From Agrobacterium vitis (GTDB lineage Bacteria > Pseudomonadota > Alphaproteobacteria > Rhizobiales > Rhizobiaceae), in contig NZ_JACXXJ020000003.1 of NCBI RefSeq assembly GCF_014926405.1, positions 1,161,001 to 1,225,000 on the forward strand: a stretch of 64,000 nt of DNA. Reading direction: 5' to 3'. Positions 1-8,609 of this stretch are shown here, piece after piece. The stretch's first letter is position 1. Every line of letters starts with the position of its first letter. Position numbers and translations under genes: made by a program. Below the pieces are notes generated by a model that was given only the letters and a program-made list of their open reading frames with translations, was not told the DNA's origin and ran no database searches.

Positions 1-264
1 GTGCTGATGTCTCGTCTCGTCACCGCCCAGCCGAATGAAGGCGTGGCCTATGAGCTGGATGCAATCGCGTCTGCGGTGATTGGCGGAACCTCGCTGATTG
101 GCGGTGTCGGTACGATTTCCGGAACATTCATCGGCGCCTTTGTCATCGGCATCCTGCGCAATGGCCTGAACATGAATGGCGTCTCCGCCTTCACCCAGCA
201 GATCATTATAGGCCTGGTCATTCTCGGCACCGTCTGGATCGACCAGATCCGCAATCGAAAATAA
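1..264 (+). CDS. Sugar ABC transporter permease, RbsC type, C-terminal part (5' end outside window)
   Basis: The last 87 or so residues of an inner-membrane permease of the ribose/galactose ABC family. The segment AIASAVIGGTSLIGGVGTI followed by GTFIGAFVIGILRNGLN is the conserved late cytoplasmic loop and final membrane region of RbsC-like permeases. The frame is open at the left edge, so the GTG at position 1 is not taken as the start. It is followed after about 100 bp by a matching periplasmic binding protein gene, so the two belong to one importer whose ATPase gene should lie upstream of the window. The downstream enzymes suggest L-fucose or a related deoxysugar as substrate; this is inference from context. 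Confidence 0.88.
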   Translation: MLMSRLVTAQPNEGVAYELDAIASAVIGGTSLIGGVGTISGTFIGAFVIGILRNGLNMNGVSAFTQQIIIGLVILGTVWIDQIRNRK

Positions 265-361
265 TACCCGCCGTCAGGCGGGGGCAGAACGAACATGGGA
301 AGGGAGGAGCCTTCCCCCGCATCGGTCCCCGGCAGGGCCCGTCACACTGAGGAGGAAAACT

Positions 362-1303
362 ATGCGTAAACTAGCCCTGGCCCTTGCGGCGTCAGTCTTT
401 ACACTGTCGGGCGCGTTCACTGCTTCGGCGGGCGAAATCGCCGTGATCGTCAAGACCGTCAATTCCACCTTCTGGCAGAACGTCCAGAAGGGCGCGGATG
501 CCGCGATTGGCAAGCAGAAGGCCCATACAATAACCTTCCAGGGTCCGGCAGCGGAATCCGCCATTGCCGATCAGGTCAACATGGTCGAAAACGCCGTGAA
601 CCGGAAGGTCGATGCCATACTGCTTGCGCCATCCGACCCGGACGCACTGGTTCCGGCGATGAAGAAGGCCTGGGAAGCCCGCATTCCCGTCGTCATCATT
701 GACTCGATGCTCTCGAAGGATGCCGAGAAATATTACCAGGCCTTCCTGGCGACGGACAACAAGGCCGCCGGCGAACTGGCGGCCAAGGCGATGATCCAGA
801 AGGTCGGAACCGAAGGCAAGATCGCCGTGATGTCCTATGTCGCGGGTGCCGGTTCCGAAATCGGCCGCGTTGGCGGCTTTACCGACTATATCAAGGCAAA
901 CTCGAAACTCCAGATCGTCGGCCCCTACTATTCGCAGTCGCAGATGGCGACCGCGCTGAACCAGACGACCGACGTTCTTGCTGCCAATGCCGATCTGAAG
1001 GGCATATTCGGTGCCAATGAACCGACCGCCATCGGCATGGGCCGGGCGATCAAGCAGGCGGGCAAGGCTGGCAAGCTCGTCGCCATCGGCTTTGACGGCA
1101 ACCAGGACCTTCAGGAATTCGTCAAGGACGGCACGCTGGAAGCCACCGTCGTCCAGGGTTCCTATCAGATGGGTGAAAAGGGCGTGGATACGCTTTTGAA
1201 GCTTCTCTCGAAAGAAAAGGTCGAAAAATTCATCGACACCGGCGTCGTGGTCGTCACCAAGCAAAACATCGCCAAGCCGGAAGCCAAGAACGTTCTTTAT
1301 TGA
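362..1303 (+). CDS. Periplasmic sugar-binding protein, RbsB type
   Basis: A 313-residue substrate-binding protein of the ribose/galactose type (periplasmic binding protein 4 fold). Residues 1-23 form a classical signal peptide ending in TASA before GEIAVIVKT. The mature protein shows the two-lobe pattern: AVIVKTVNSTFWQNVQKGAD near the start, then LLAPSDPDAL, VVIIDSM, FLATDNKAAGELAA, GIFGANEPTAIG and VAIGFDGNQD, the usual ligand-contacting and hinge segments. The start follows a strong GGAGGAAAAC Shine-Dalgarno sequence. It lies between the permease and the catabolic genes. A perfect 9-bp-stem hairpin follows the stop codon and may reduce read-through, which is common after highly expressed binding proteins. 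The ligand is not shown by the sequence; L-fucose is inferred. Confidence 0.9.
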   Translation: MRKLALALAASVFTLSGAFTASAGEIAVIVKTVNSTFWQNVQKGADAAIGKQKAHTITFQGPAAESAIADQVNMVENAVNRKVDAILLAPSDPDALVPAMKKAWEARIPVVIIDSMLSKDAEKYYQAFLATDNKAAGELAAKAMIQKVGTEGKIAVMSYVAGAGSEIGRVGGFTDYIKANSKLQIVGPYYSQSQMATALNQTTDVLAANADLKGIFGANEPTAIGMGRAIKQAGKAGKLVAIGFDGNQDLQEFVKDGTLEATVVQGSYQMGEKGVDTLLKLLSKEKVEKFIDTGVVVVTKQNIAKPEAKNVLY

Positions 1304-1311
1304 TGTAATTG

Positions 1312-1350
1312 CGGCACGCGGGTTCATCTCGCGTGCCGTTTCCCCGGATT
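1312..1350 (+). terminator. Hairpin after the binding-protein gene
   Basis: CGGCACGCG at 1312-1320 and CGCGTGCCG at 1330-1338 form a perfect 9-bp GC-rich stem around a 9-nt loop. A pyrimidine-rich stretch with TTTTTT follows within about 15 nt. It lies between the binding-protein gene and the aldo/keto reductase, so it probably acts as a partial terminator or an mRNA-stabilising 3' end. Confidence 0.6.
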
Positions 1351-1372
1351 TTTTCAGTGTATAGGCAGGACA

Positions 1373-2377
1373 ATGCAGGTCAACGACAGGCGCAAGCTGC
1401 GCAATCGCGATGTTTCCTTCACGGTGATGGGTCTGGGCTGTGCGCAGATGGGCAATCTCTATCGCTGGACGAGTTACCAGGAAGCGCTCGGGGCCTTCGA
1501 TGCCGCCTGGGATGCAGGCATTCGTTACTTCGATACCGCTCCCTTCTATGGCTACACCCGCTCCGAACGCCGTCTCGGGACGATGCTGACCGAGCATGAG
1601 CGCGCAGACTACGTGTTCTCCACCAAGGTGGGCCGTGTGATGATTCCCGATGAGACCGTCGGACCAGAGGAAGACACCTATATTCAGCCCCTGCCGTTCC
1701 GTCCGGTCTACGACTACACCTATGACGCCATTCTGAAATCCTTTGAGGCAAGCCAGCAGCGCACGGGCGTGCTGAAGCCTGACATTCTCTATGTCCACGA
1801 CATCGGCCAGATGACGCATGGTGAAAAGCACGGGCATTATTGGGAGCAGTTGACCAAAGGCGGCGGGTTCAAGGCGCTCGGCCAATTGCGCAAGGCCGGC
1901 CTCGTCAAGGCCATCGGCCTCGGCGTCAATGAGTGGCAGGCGGTCTGGGATGCCATGGATGCGTTCGATATCGATGTCGCCATGCTGGCCGGGCGCTATA
2001 CGCTGCTGGAACAGGACAGCCTAAAATTGCTGGACCGGGCCGAAAAAGCCAATGTCGGGATCGTAGTGGCCGGGGTCTTCAATTCGGGCCTGCTGGCGGG
2101 AAACCGCAAGTTCAACTATGCCGAGGCACCCGCCAACATTCTTGCCCGCGTCGCCGAAATCGAAGCGGCATGTGCCGCTGAAGGCGTATCGCTCCAGGCA
2201 GCGGCCTTGAACTTTCCACTGCTGCATCCCGCCGTCGTCTCCGTGGTATCCGGCGTCCGCAACGCCGAGCAGATCCGCGCCAACGTGGCCTGGATGCAGG
2301 AAGACGTCCCCTCCTCCGTGTGGCGATCCCTGAAGGACAAGGGCATCATCGCCGATGGCGTGCCGATCGGAGCGTGA
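1373..2377 (+). CDS. Aldo/keto reductase, probable L-fucose (D-threo-aldose) dehydrogenase
   Basis: A 334-residue NAD(P)-dependent aldo/keto reductase. The catalytic tetrad is visible: Asp54 and Tyr59 in RYFDTAPFYGYT, Lys85 in FSTKVGR and His142 in DILYVHDIG. The sequence style is that of the D-threo-aldose 1-dehydrogenase/pyridoxal 4-dehydrogenase branch, which oxidises sugars at C1 to lactones. A lactonase begins 2 nt after its stop and an L-fuconate dehydratase follows, so the expected reaction is L-fucose to L-fucono-lactone in the cytoplasm. Related sugars such as L-galactose or D-arabinose remain possible. The ATG follows GGCAGGACA. Confidence 0.85.
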   Translation: MQVNDRRKLRNRDVSFTVMGLGCAQMGNLYRWTSYQEALGAFDAAWDAGIRYFDTAPFYGYTRSERRLGTMLTEHERADYVFSTKVGRVMIPDETVGPEEDTYIQPLPFRPVYDYTYDAILKSFEASQQRTGVLKPDILYVHDIGQMTHGEKHGHYWEQLTKGGGFKALGQLRKAGLVKAIGLGVNEWQAVWDAMDAFDIDVAMLAGRYTLLEQDSLKLLDRAEKANVGIVVAGVFNSGLLAGNRKFNYAEAPANILARVAEIEAACAAEGVSLQAAALNFPLLHPAVVSVVSGVRNAEQIRANVAWMQEDVPSSVWRSLKDKGIIADGVPIGA

Positions 2378-2379
2378 CC

Positions 2380-3192
2380 ATGATCATCGATGCCCATCAG
2401 CATTTCTGGCTCATGAAAAACCGGCAAGGCCAATGGCCCCCACCGGAGCTTGCCGCCATCTACCGGGACTTCGGGACCGTAGACTTAGAGCCGCAGCTCG
2501 CTGCGACGGGCGTTGGGGGGACGGTCCTGGTTCAATCACTGCCAAACGTCGATGACACGCGCTTCCTGCTGGATCTGGCGCAACGCCATGATTTCATTCT
2601 CGGCGTGGTGGGCTGGGTTGACCTGAAGGCGGCGGATGCTGCTACCGTCATCACGGAACTGGCGACCTATCCGAAGCTGAAGGGCCTGCGCCCGATGGTG
2701 CAGGATATTGCCGAGGATGACTGGATTGATGACCCTACACTCGACCCGGCCATCGGGGCGATGCTGGCGTCGGGTCTCACCTTCGATGCGCTGGTTCTGC
2801 CCCGCCACCTCGCGCCATTGGAGAGGTTTGCGCGCCGTCATCCCGCTCTGCCTGTCGTCGTCGATCACGGTGCAAAACCCGTTATCGCGCAAGGGCTCTA
2901 TCGCGACTGGCGCAAGGCGATGACGCGACTTGCCGACCTTGAAAACGTCTCCTGCAAGCTATCAGGCCTGCTGACCGAAGCCGGTTCGCAACAGCCCGAA
3001 GCCATTCGTCCCTATGCCGAGACGATCCTCGAACTCTTAGGACCGGAACGGGTAATGTGGGGCAGCGACTGGCCGGTACTGACCCTCGCCAGCGATTACC
3101 AAAGCTGGTTTGCCCAGGCCCGGGCCATCGTGCCGGAAGCCGCCCATGATCGGGTGTTTTGTGAAAACGCCCGCCGCTTTTATGGCCTTTGA
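2380..3192 (+). CDS. Amidohydrolase-2 family lactonase, probable L-fuconolactonase
   Basis: A 270-residue TIM-barrel metal-dependent hydrolase of the amidohydrolase 2 family. The N-terminal DAHQHFW (His6 and His8), the later VVDHGAKP and the C-terminal WGSDWPVLTL with its conserved Asp are the metal and catalytic positions. Members next to sugar dehydrogenases open 1,4- or 1,5-lactones, here most likely L-fucono-lactone to L-fuconate. The ATG at 2380 sits 2 nt after the stop of the reductase gene, so translation is probably coupled. A GTG six bases upstream overlaps that stop and is an alternative start. Confidence 0.85.
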   Translation: MIIDAHQHFWLMKNRQGQWPPPELAAIYRDFGTVDLEPQLAATGVGGTVLVQSLPNVDDTRFLLDLAQRHDFILGVVGWVDLKAADAATVITELATYPKLKGLRPMVQDIAEDDWIDDPTLDPAIGAMLASGLTFDALVLPRHLAPLERFARRHPALPVVVDHGAKPVIAQGLYRDWRKAMTRLADLENVSCKLSGLLTEAGSQQPEAIRPYAETILELLGPERVMWGSDWPVLTLASDYQSWFAQARAIVPEAAHDRVFCENARRFYGL

Positions 3193-3253
3193 GGGACGAA
3201 TATTGACCCGTTTTTAAGTGAGCAGAAGAAGGCACCCATGCTTGTTTCAATTC

Positions 3254-3295
3254 GCAGATCCGACGCAAATGCGCATCACCGCTTTGCGGATCTGC
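3254..3295 (+). other. Inverted repeat in the leader of the fuconate dehydratase gene
   Basis: GCAGATCCG at 3254-3262 and CGGATCTGC at 3287-3295 are a perfect 9-bp inverted repeat with a 24-nt spacer. It ends 13 nt before the dehydratase start codon, just upstream of the GAGAGG ribosome-binding site. It could be an RNA hairpin adjusting expression of the distal genes; there is no T-run, so a simple terminator is less likely. Confidence 0.4.
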
Positions 3296-3308
3296 CCGAG
3301 AGGCTGAT

Positions 3309-4598
3309 ATGACCCGCATTACCAATCTCAATGTTTTCGACCTGCGCTTTCCGACATCCGCAAGCCTCGATGGCTCCGATGCCATGAACCCGGACCCGGA
3401 TTATTCGGCAGCCTATGTGGTCCTCGAAACGGATGTCCCGGGCCTGGAAGGCCATGGCCTGACCTTCACCATTGGCCGTGGCAACGATATTTGCTGCATG
3501 GCAATCAAGGCCATGCGCCATCTGGTGGTGGGCGTGGATCTGGACGAGGTGCGGGCTGCGCCTGGCCAGTTCTGGCGAAAGCTGACCGGCGATAGCCAGC
3601 TGCGCTGGATTGGACCTGATAAGGGCGCCATGCATCTGGCCACCGGCGCTGTCGTCAATGCCTTCTGGGATGCCATGGCAAAGCAGGCCGGTCTGCCGGT
3701 GTGGCAGTTCGTATCGACCATGTCGCCGGAAGAGATCGCCGACATCGTCGATTATCGCTATCTCACCGATGCGCTGACCCGCGAAGAGGCTGTTGCTATC
3801 CTGCGCAAGGCGGAAGACGGCAAGGCCGACAGGATCGCGCTTCTCGAACGGGAAGGCTATCCCTGCTACACGACCTCGGCCGGATGGCTGGGATATGACG
3901 ATGACAAGCTGCGTCGTCTGGCGCAGGACGCCATCGACCAGGGCTTTGATCATATCAAGATGAAGGTTGGACGTGATCTTGAGGATGACATTCGTCGCCT
4001 GACGATTGCCCGCGAGGTGATCGGGCCGGATCGTTACCTTATGGTCGATGCCAATCAGGTCTGGGAAGTGGGCCAGGCGATCGACTGGATGAAAAAGCTC
4101 GCCTTTGCCAAACCCTTCTTCATCGAGGAGCCAACCAGCCCGGACGATGTGGCAGGCCACCGCAAGATCCGCGATGCTATTGCGCCGATCAAGGTCGCGA
4201 CCGGCGAGATGTGCCAGAACCGTATCATGTTCAAGCAGTTCATCACCGAGGGGGCGATTGACATCGTCCAGATCGATTCCTGCCGGATGGGCGGGCTCAA
4301 TGAAGTTCTGGCCGTGCTGCTGCTGGCGGCAAAATATGAAAAGCCGGTCTGGCCACATGCTGGCGGCGTCGGGCTCTGTGAATATGTCCAGCATCTTTCG
4401 ATGATCGATTACATCGCGGTCTCCGGCACCAGAGAGGGCCGCGTGATCGAATATGTAGACCATCTGCACGAACACTTCATCGATCCCTGCGTCATCCAAA
4501 ATGCTGCTTACATGCCGCCATCCCGTCCTGGCTTCTCCATTGAGATGAAGCCGGAATCGATTGCCGCCTATACGTTTCCCACGTCAAAGACGGTCTGA
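3309..4598 (+). CDS. L-fuconate dehydratase (enolase superfamily)
   Basis: A 429-residue member of the mandelate racemase branch of the enolase superfamily. The first third is the capping domain (LNVFDLRFPTS, SDAMNPDPDYSAAYVVLET, a pattern typical of L-fuconate dehydratases). In the barrel, IKMKVGRDLEDD carries the acid/base lysines, MVDANQVW and FIEEPTSPDD carry metal-binding Asp and Glu, ATGEMCQN carries the third metal ligand, and the HAGGVGLCEY segment carries the catalytic His. The reaction is L-fuconate to 2-keto-3-deoxy-L-fuconate and water. The length fits the family. It is the most specific enzyme in the operon and anchors the L-fucose interpretation. Confidence 0.9.
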   Translation: MTRITNLNVFDLRFPTSASLDGSDAMNPDPDYSAAYVVLETDVPGLEGHGLTFTIGRGNDICCMAIKAMRHLVVGVDLDEVRAAPGQFWRKLTGDSQLRWIGPDKGAMHLATGAVVNAFWDAMAKQAGLPVWQFVSTMSPEEIADIVDYRYLTDALTREEAVAILRKAEDGKADRIALLEREGYPCYTTSAGWLGYDDDKLRRLAQDAIDQGFDHIKMKVGRDLEDDIRRLTIAREVIGPDRYLMVDANQVWEVGQAIDWMKKLAFAKPFFIEEPTSPDDVAGHRKIRDAIAPIKVATGEMCQNRIMFKQFITEGAIDIVQIDSCRMGGLNEVLAVLLLAAKYEKPVWPHAGGVGLCEYVQHLSMIDYIAVSGTREGRVIEYVDHLHEHFIDPCVIQNAAYMPPSRPGFSIEMKPESIAAYTFPTSKTV

Positions 4599-4651
4599 TG
4601 CGTCAGTTTCCAATCACGCGACCCGTCATCCACTGAATAAAGGACATCCTG

Positions 4652-5665
4652 ATGAAAGCGCTCATCTGCGAAGAACCCGGCCGCCTCTCCCTTATCGAGC
4701 GCGCGCCGCCACCGCGTGCAGAAAATGAGGTTCTCGTGCGCATCCGCCATGTCGGTATCTGCGGCACGGATTTTCACATCTATGCGGGCAAGCATCCCTT
4801 CCTGGAATATCCTCGGGTCATGGGACATGAATTGTCGGGAACGGTTGCGGAGGCGCCCGCAGGCAGCCGGTTGAAGACCGGCGATGCCGTCTATATTGTC
4901 CCATACCTGTCCTGCGGCGCCTGCCATGCCTGCCGCAAGGGGCTGTCAAATGCCTGCCAGAACATCCGGGTTCTTGGCGTTCACTGTGATGGTGGTATGG
5001 CCGAATATGTGAGCGTGCCGGAAGAAAACGTCGTACCGACCGGTGGCATTTCACTCGCTGACGCGGCGATGATCGAGTTTCTGGCCATCGGCGCTCATGG
5101 CGTGAAACGCGGCAACATCCAACAGCAGGATCGTGTTCTCGTCACCGGCTCCGGGCCGATCGGCATGTCGGCAATCATCTTTGCCAAGGCAAGAGGCGCG
5201 CATGTGACTGTTATGGATACCCGCGAGGATCGCCTGGCCTTCGCCGTGGATCGCCTCATGGCCGATCAATCGCTGTTTGCCGATGCGTCGGCTGAGGCCG
5301 AAGTTGAGAGGATGACGGGTGGCGATGGTTTCGACGTGGTGATCGATGCCACCGGCAATGCCATTCCGATGCAGCGCGGTTTCAAATTCCTCGCCCATGG
5401 CGCACGCTACGTCCTGCTCTCCGTCGTTCGCCAGGACATCACCTTCTCTGATCCGGAATTCCACAAGCGCGAGGCAACGCTGATCGCCAGCCGCAATGCC
5501 CAACCGGACGATTTTGCCGAAGTCGTCCGCCAGATCGAGGCTGGCAAGGTGCCGACACGGGCTTTGAACACCCATACCGGCCACCTTGATGATGGCGTCA
5601 AGCTTTTTAATGAATGGTCCCAGCCTCAAGCCGGTGTGATCAAGGCCATCCTGGAGGTTGAGTAG
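4652..5665 (+). CDS. Zinc-dependent alcohol dehydrogenase, probable deoxyfuconate-step enzyme
   Basis: A 337-residue medium-chain dehydrogenase. The catalytic zinc site is Cys37 (GICGTDFH) with His59-Glu60 (MGHE). The structural zinc site is the cluster Cys88, Cys91, Cys94 and Cys102 in CGACHACRKGLSNAC. VTGSGPIG begins the nucleotide-binding Rossmann fold. Its place after L-fuconate dehydratase suggests oxidation of 2-keto-3-deoxy-L-fuconate or of another polyol acid in the same pathway; many rhizobial loci use a short-chain dehydrogenase for this step, so the exact substrate is uncertain. It appears to be the last gene of the operon, and no hydrolase or aldolase for the final cleavage is present. 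Confidence 0.85.
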   Translation: MKALICEEPGRLSLIERAPPPRAENEVLVRIRHVGICGTDFHIYAGKHPFLEYPRVMGHELSGTVAEAPAGSRLKTGDAVYIVPYLSCGACHACRKGLSNACQNIRVLGVHCDGGMAEYVSVPEENVVPTGGISLADAAMIEFLAIGAHGVKRGNIQQQDRVLVTGSGPIGMSAIIFAKARGAHVTVMDTREDRLAFAVDRLMADQSLFADASAEAEVERMTGGDGFDVVIDATGNAIPMQRGFKFLAHGARYVLLSVVRQDITFSDPEFHKREATLIASRNAQPDDFAEVVRQIEAGKVPTRALNTHTGHLDDGVKLFNEWSQPQAGVIKAILEVE

Positions 5666-5731
5666 GTTCAGAGGTTGGCAATTCAGGAGATAGATCGCAC
5701 TTGAACCTGCCTGTTCTTTCGTGTCCTACAC

Positions 5732-6340
5732 TCAACAAAATCCGTTGAGCTTAAGGATTTTATGGGCGTCGATCGAAGCCTGAAGCTTATCCTCGGAGTT
5801 TCGATCGCCGTTATTTGCATCCGGATGATGCATTTTGAGCTTCTGCTTATAGCGGCTTCTGATCTCTTCCGGCGTTGCATCCGGCGAAAGGCCAAGCGTC
5901 TCGAAAGCCTTCGCTTCCAGCACCTTGAGCTTACGGCGCTGAGTATCCAATTTTTCCGCTTGGCGCTGTGCAGCGCTTTTACGTGCGTTTGTGGCCTTTG
6001 CAGAGCCGGAGCGGGCCGTGGAAGGCAGCGGAATTTCCGACGGCTTATTGACGCTGGTCCCCCACGTCTGCAGCTTGCCGCTCGCCGCATCCTTCTGATA
6101 GCGCGCCGTTACGGGGTCGGACAGATTGGGTGCGAAATTGTAACCTTTGGTGTAGGTTTTCACATGATCGGCACAGAACAGCAGATAGAGACCCTCGGCA
6201 TTTCGTCCGACAGGAGCACGATGCGTTCCACCCTTGTCGCAGCCATCCCATTGGCATTTCGGACCTGTCGATCCACGGTCTGGAGCAGGCTTTTTACGTG
6301 TCGACCGGAGGCCAACAAAAATCTTTGAATCAGAGGTCAT
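5732..6340 (-). CDS. J-domain (DnaJ-like) protein with N-terminal Cys/His motif
   Basis: A 202-residue protein with a C-terminal J domain. Helix II to III reads TPEEIRSRYKQKLKMHHPD, with the diagnostic HPD motif that stimulates Hsp70 ATPase activity, and the protein ends shortly after the last J-domain helix. The N-terminal third has CQWDGCDKGGTHRAPVG and later LFCADHVKTY, a spaced Cys/Cys/Cys/His set that could bind zinc; this layout is found in alphaproteobacterial J-domain proteins of unknown client. The middle is basic and Ser/Ala-rich, probably a flexible or coiled linker. It is a cytosolic co-chaperone by inference and is transcribed convergently with the fucose operon. Confidence 0.8.
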   Translation of the reverse strand: MTSDSKIFVGLRSTRKKPAPDRGSTGPKCQWDGCDKGGTHRAPVGRNAEGLYLLFCADHVKTYTKGYNFAPNLSDPVTARYQKDAASGKLQTWGTSVNKPSEIPLPSTARSGSAKATNARKSAAQRQAEKLDTQRRKLKVLEAKAFETLGLSPDATPEEIRSRYKQKLKMHHPDANNGDRNSEDKLQASIDAHKILKLNGFC

Positions 6341-6459
6341 GGTGCCTTATATGGCTTTACGGCTGCGGTCGGCAAGGAATTTGGACAAGGGTGCTTTACA
6401 GAAAATGCGTCAGCCGTCACGATTGGTTGACCAATCAAGATAAGCAGCACTTCATCAGG

Positions 6460-7830
6460 TTATTGGACGGAACCTTTGGCGGCTGGAAGTGCAAGCACCG
6501 CACGCAAGCCAGTCGGGGCAAGCCGCTCTAGTTCAAACGATCCCCCATAGAGACCAGCCATTTCCGTTACAATCGTCAGACCAAAACCATCGCCAGGAAC
6601 CCGTTCGTCTTCCCGAACACCGGGCAGTAGAACTGTATGGAGACGCTCCAACGGGATGCCGGGACCATCGTCTTCGACGCTGATCCTCACCATAGGTCCA
6701 TCCCGCTCAGCAACGACTGAAACACGCTCCGATGCCCATTTAAAGGCATTGTCGATCAGGTTGCCAAACATCTCCTCGACATCCTTGTCGTCGCAGGCGA
6801 CACACAATCCATCCGCCACTTCCGTTTGAAAGCTAATCCCACGATCCGCATGGATCAGGCTGATCGCGCCATAGACGTCGGCAATTGACTGAGCCACATT
6901 GGTGCGCGCAACCTTAGCCGCCGATGCCATCACCCGACGGGCGGCACTGAGATGGTGCTTGATCCTGTTGTCTATTTTAGCGACGAGGTCGCGCAGCGAA
7001 CCGTCCTGATCGTTGCCGCTATCAAGCGCCAGCAGCAGGCTGGCGACGGGTGTCTTCAATCCGTGCGCCAGATTGGCAAATTGAATGCGTGTTGCGGCCA
7101 GTCTCTCGTCATTGGCCTCAATCAACGCATTGGTCTTTGATGCCAGTGGCGCGAGTTCGATGATGGGTATATCGGGAAGCCGAGACCTTTCTCCACGGTT
7201 GATGGCGTCGATGTCGGCTGCCATCGATGTGAGGGGGCGAAGGCCAAAGCGGATCTGCCAGAGCGTGCCGATCATCAGCACAGCGCCCAACAGCAGCATA
7301 CTGGGTGCCAGCCAAAGCAAAGCGCGAACAGCGGGATCGGCGAGCGCTGCTTGAGGCGCGGACACTGTAATCGTCATGATGGCGCCACCGACATCACGGG
7401 TGCTCTGACGCAAATAGAGCTTTTGTCCATGGTCATGCCCCTCTCCAGGGGTCGGCGTGGCGGTGATCATCTGGAAGAAATCTTGGCTTAGTGGTGGAGT
7501 GTCTATGGTTCCACCCAACAGCGAACGTGAGGTGAGCTGCTGCCCCATGCTCTCGATCTGCCAATACCAGCCTGATCCGGGGCGATCGAACGGCGGCGCG
7601 TCCAGCGGTGTGGAAAGCGTGAGCCTACCGCCTTCATCCCGCACCACCGCACTGGCCAGCGCGCTGATCTGCGTGTCAAGGCGCTGATCGATCTGCTCGC
7701 GGATGACGGTTTTGAGCGCCAGCCACAGAACGACAGACGCCACCACGAGGGCCAGAGTGACGAAGACGCCGGAGAAAATCAGCAGTCGTCCGGCAATTGA
7801 TTTGGGGCGGTTGAGCGTAGGAAACGTCAT
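6460..7830 (-). CDS. Sensor histidine kinase of an OmpR-type two-component system
   Basis: A 456-residue membrane kinase. One membrane helix lies at about residues 13-37, a periplasmic sensor region of about 130 residues follows, then a second helix (LLWLAPSMLLLGAVLMIGTL) and a HAMP-like linker. The phosphoacceptor box is FANLAHGLKTPVASLLLAL, the N box is NLIDNAFKWA, and the G boxes are VEDDGPGIP and GDGFGLTIV. The HGLKTP box is typical of the PhoQ-like group. The start codon overlaps the stop of the response regulator by 4 nt, so the genes are co-translated. The regulator-kinase pair lies next to a YgiW-like gene, an arrangement resembling ygiW-qseBC of enterobacteria. The signal is not deducible. 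Confidence 0.9.
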   Translation of the reverse strand: MTFPTLNRPKSIAGRLLIFSGVFVTLALVVASVVLWLALKTVIREQIDQRLDTQISALASAVVRDEGGRLTLSTPLDAPPFDRPGSGWYWQIESMGQQLTSRSLLGGTIDTPPLSQDFFQMITATPTPGEGHDHGQKLYLRQSTRDVGGAIMTITVSAPQAALADPAVRALLWLAPSMLLLGAVLMIGTLWQIRFGLRPLTSMAADIDAINRGERSRLPDIPIIELAPLASKTNALIEANDERLAATRIQFANLAHGLKTPVASLLLALDSGNDQDGSLRDLVAKIDNRIKHHLSAARRVMASAAKVARTNVAQSIADVYGAISLIHADRGISFQTEVADGLCVACDDKDVEEMFGNLIDNAFKWASERVSVVAERDGPMVRISVEDDGPGIPLERLHTVLLPGVREDERVPGDGFGLTIVTEMAGLYGGSFELERLAPTGLRAVLALPAAKGSVQ

Positions 7831-8495
7831 GATTGCACCGGCGCTGTCAGCATATAGCCCCGACCGCGGACGGTCTCGATAATGTCAGAACCAAGCTTTT
7901 TGCGCAGCCTTGCGATGATGACTTCGATGGAGTTGGAATCCACCTCAGCGTCTCCGTCGTAAACCCGCTCATTCAGCTCGCGCCGATCAACAACCATCTC
8001 CTTCCTGAGCATGAGGCATGACAGGACCCGCCATTCCAGCGCAGTCAGTTTGACTGGAAGTCCATTCAGCTCAAATGTGCCAAGCTGGGCGTCAAACATC
8101 AGTGCGCCACATTGAATGCGTGAAGAAGCATGGCCGGTTGCCCGGCGCACCAGGGCCCGCAGCCTCAGCACCAGCTCTTCAATTTTGAACGGCTTTGAAA
8201 GGAAGTCGTCCGCGCCAGCCTTGAAGCTCGACACCTTGTCCGGCCAGCCGTCACGCGCCGTCAGGACAAGGACGGGGAGATTGCGTTCGCTTTCGCGCCA
8301 CCCCTTTAGAACCGTGACGCCATCGATCTTCGGTAACCCGAGATCAAGCACGGCAATGTCGAACAACTCGGTCAGTCCGGCATGGAGCGCGTCCTCGCCA
8401 TTGCGGGCGATGTCGACCACGAAGTTCTCCGACCTGAGCGCAGTGGCGATCCGGCCACTCAGGTCTTCATCGTCTTCGACGAGCAGTACGCGCAT
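7827..8495 (-). CDS. Response regulator, OmpR/PhoB family
   Basis: A 222-residue regulator. The receiver domain (about residues 1-115) has the acidic pocket LVEDDED, the phosphoacceptor Asp in DIAVLDLGLPKIDG, the conserved Thr in VLTARDG and Lys in FLSKPFKIEE. The C-terminal winged helix includes LTALEWRVLSCLM, DSNSIEVIIARLRKKL and TVRGRGYML. It is the first gene of a two-gene operon with the kinase. The YgiW-like gene starts 245 bp away in the opposite direction and is a plausible target of its control. A dispersed repeat unit sits between them. Confidence 0.93.
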   Translation of the reverse strand: MRVLLVEDDEDLSGRIATALRSENFVVDIARNGEDALHAGLTELFDIAVLDLGLPKIDGVTVLKGWRESERNLPVLVLTARDGWPDKVSSFKAGADDFLSKPFKIEELVLRLRALVRRATGHASSRIQCGALMFDAQLGTFELNGLPVKLTALEWRVLSCLMLRKEMVVDRRELNERVYDGDAEVDSNSIEVIIARLRKKLGSDIIETVRGRGYMLTAPVQS

Positions 8496-8609
8496 GAGAA
8501 CTAACTTTCATTTGTAGGAGAAGAGCCAGACTTATCGAAAATGGCTGAACTGAATCTGAACCAGAAGGTTCAGCGGGGTAACGGCAGAGGAAGTGTAGAT
8601 ATCCCTGGA

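Noticed and set aside
392..1885. Long open frame on the minus strand opposite the binding protein and reductase genes
   Set aside because: It is antisense to two well-supported genes, shows no family motif and arises from the GC-rich codon pattern.
3276..4499. Minus-strand frame of about 400 codons opposite fuconate dehydratase
   Set aside because: Entirely antisense to a clear enolase-superfamily gene; composition is that of a shadow.
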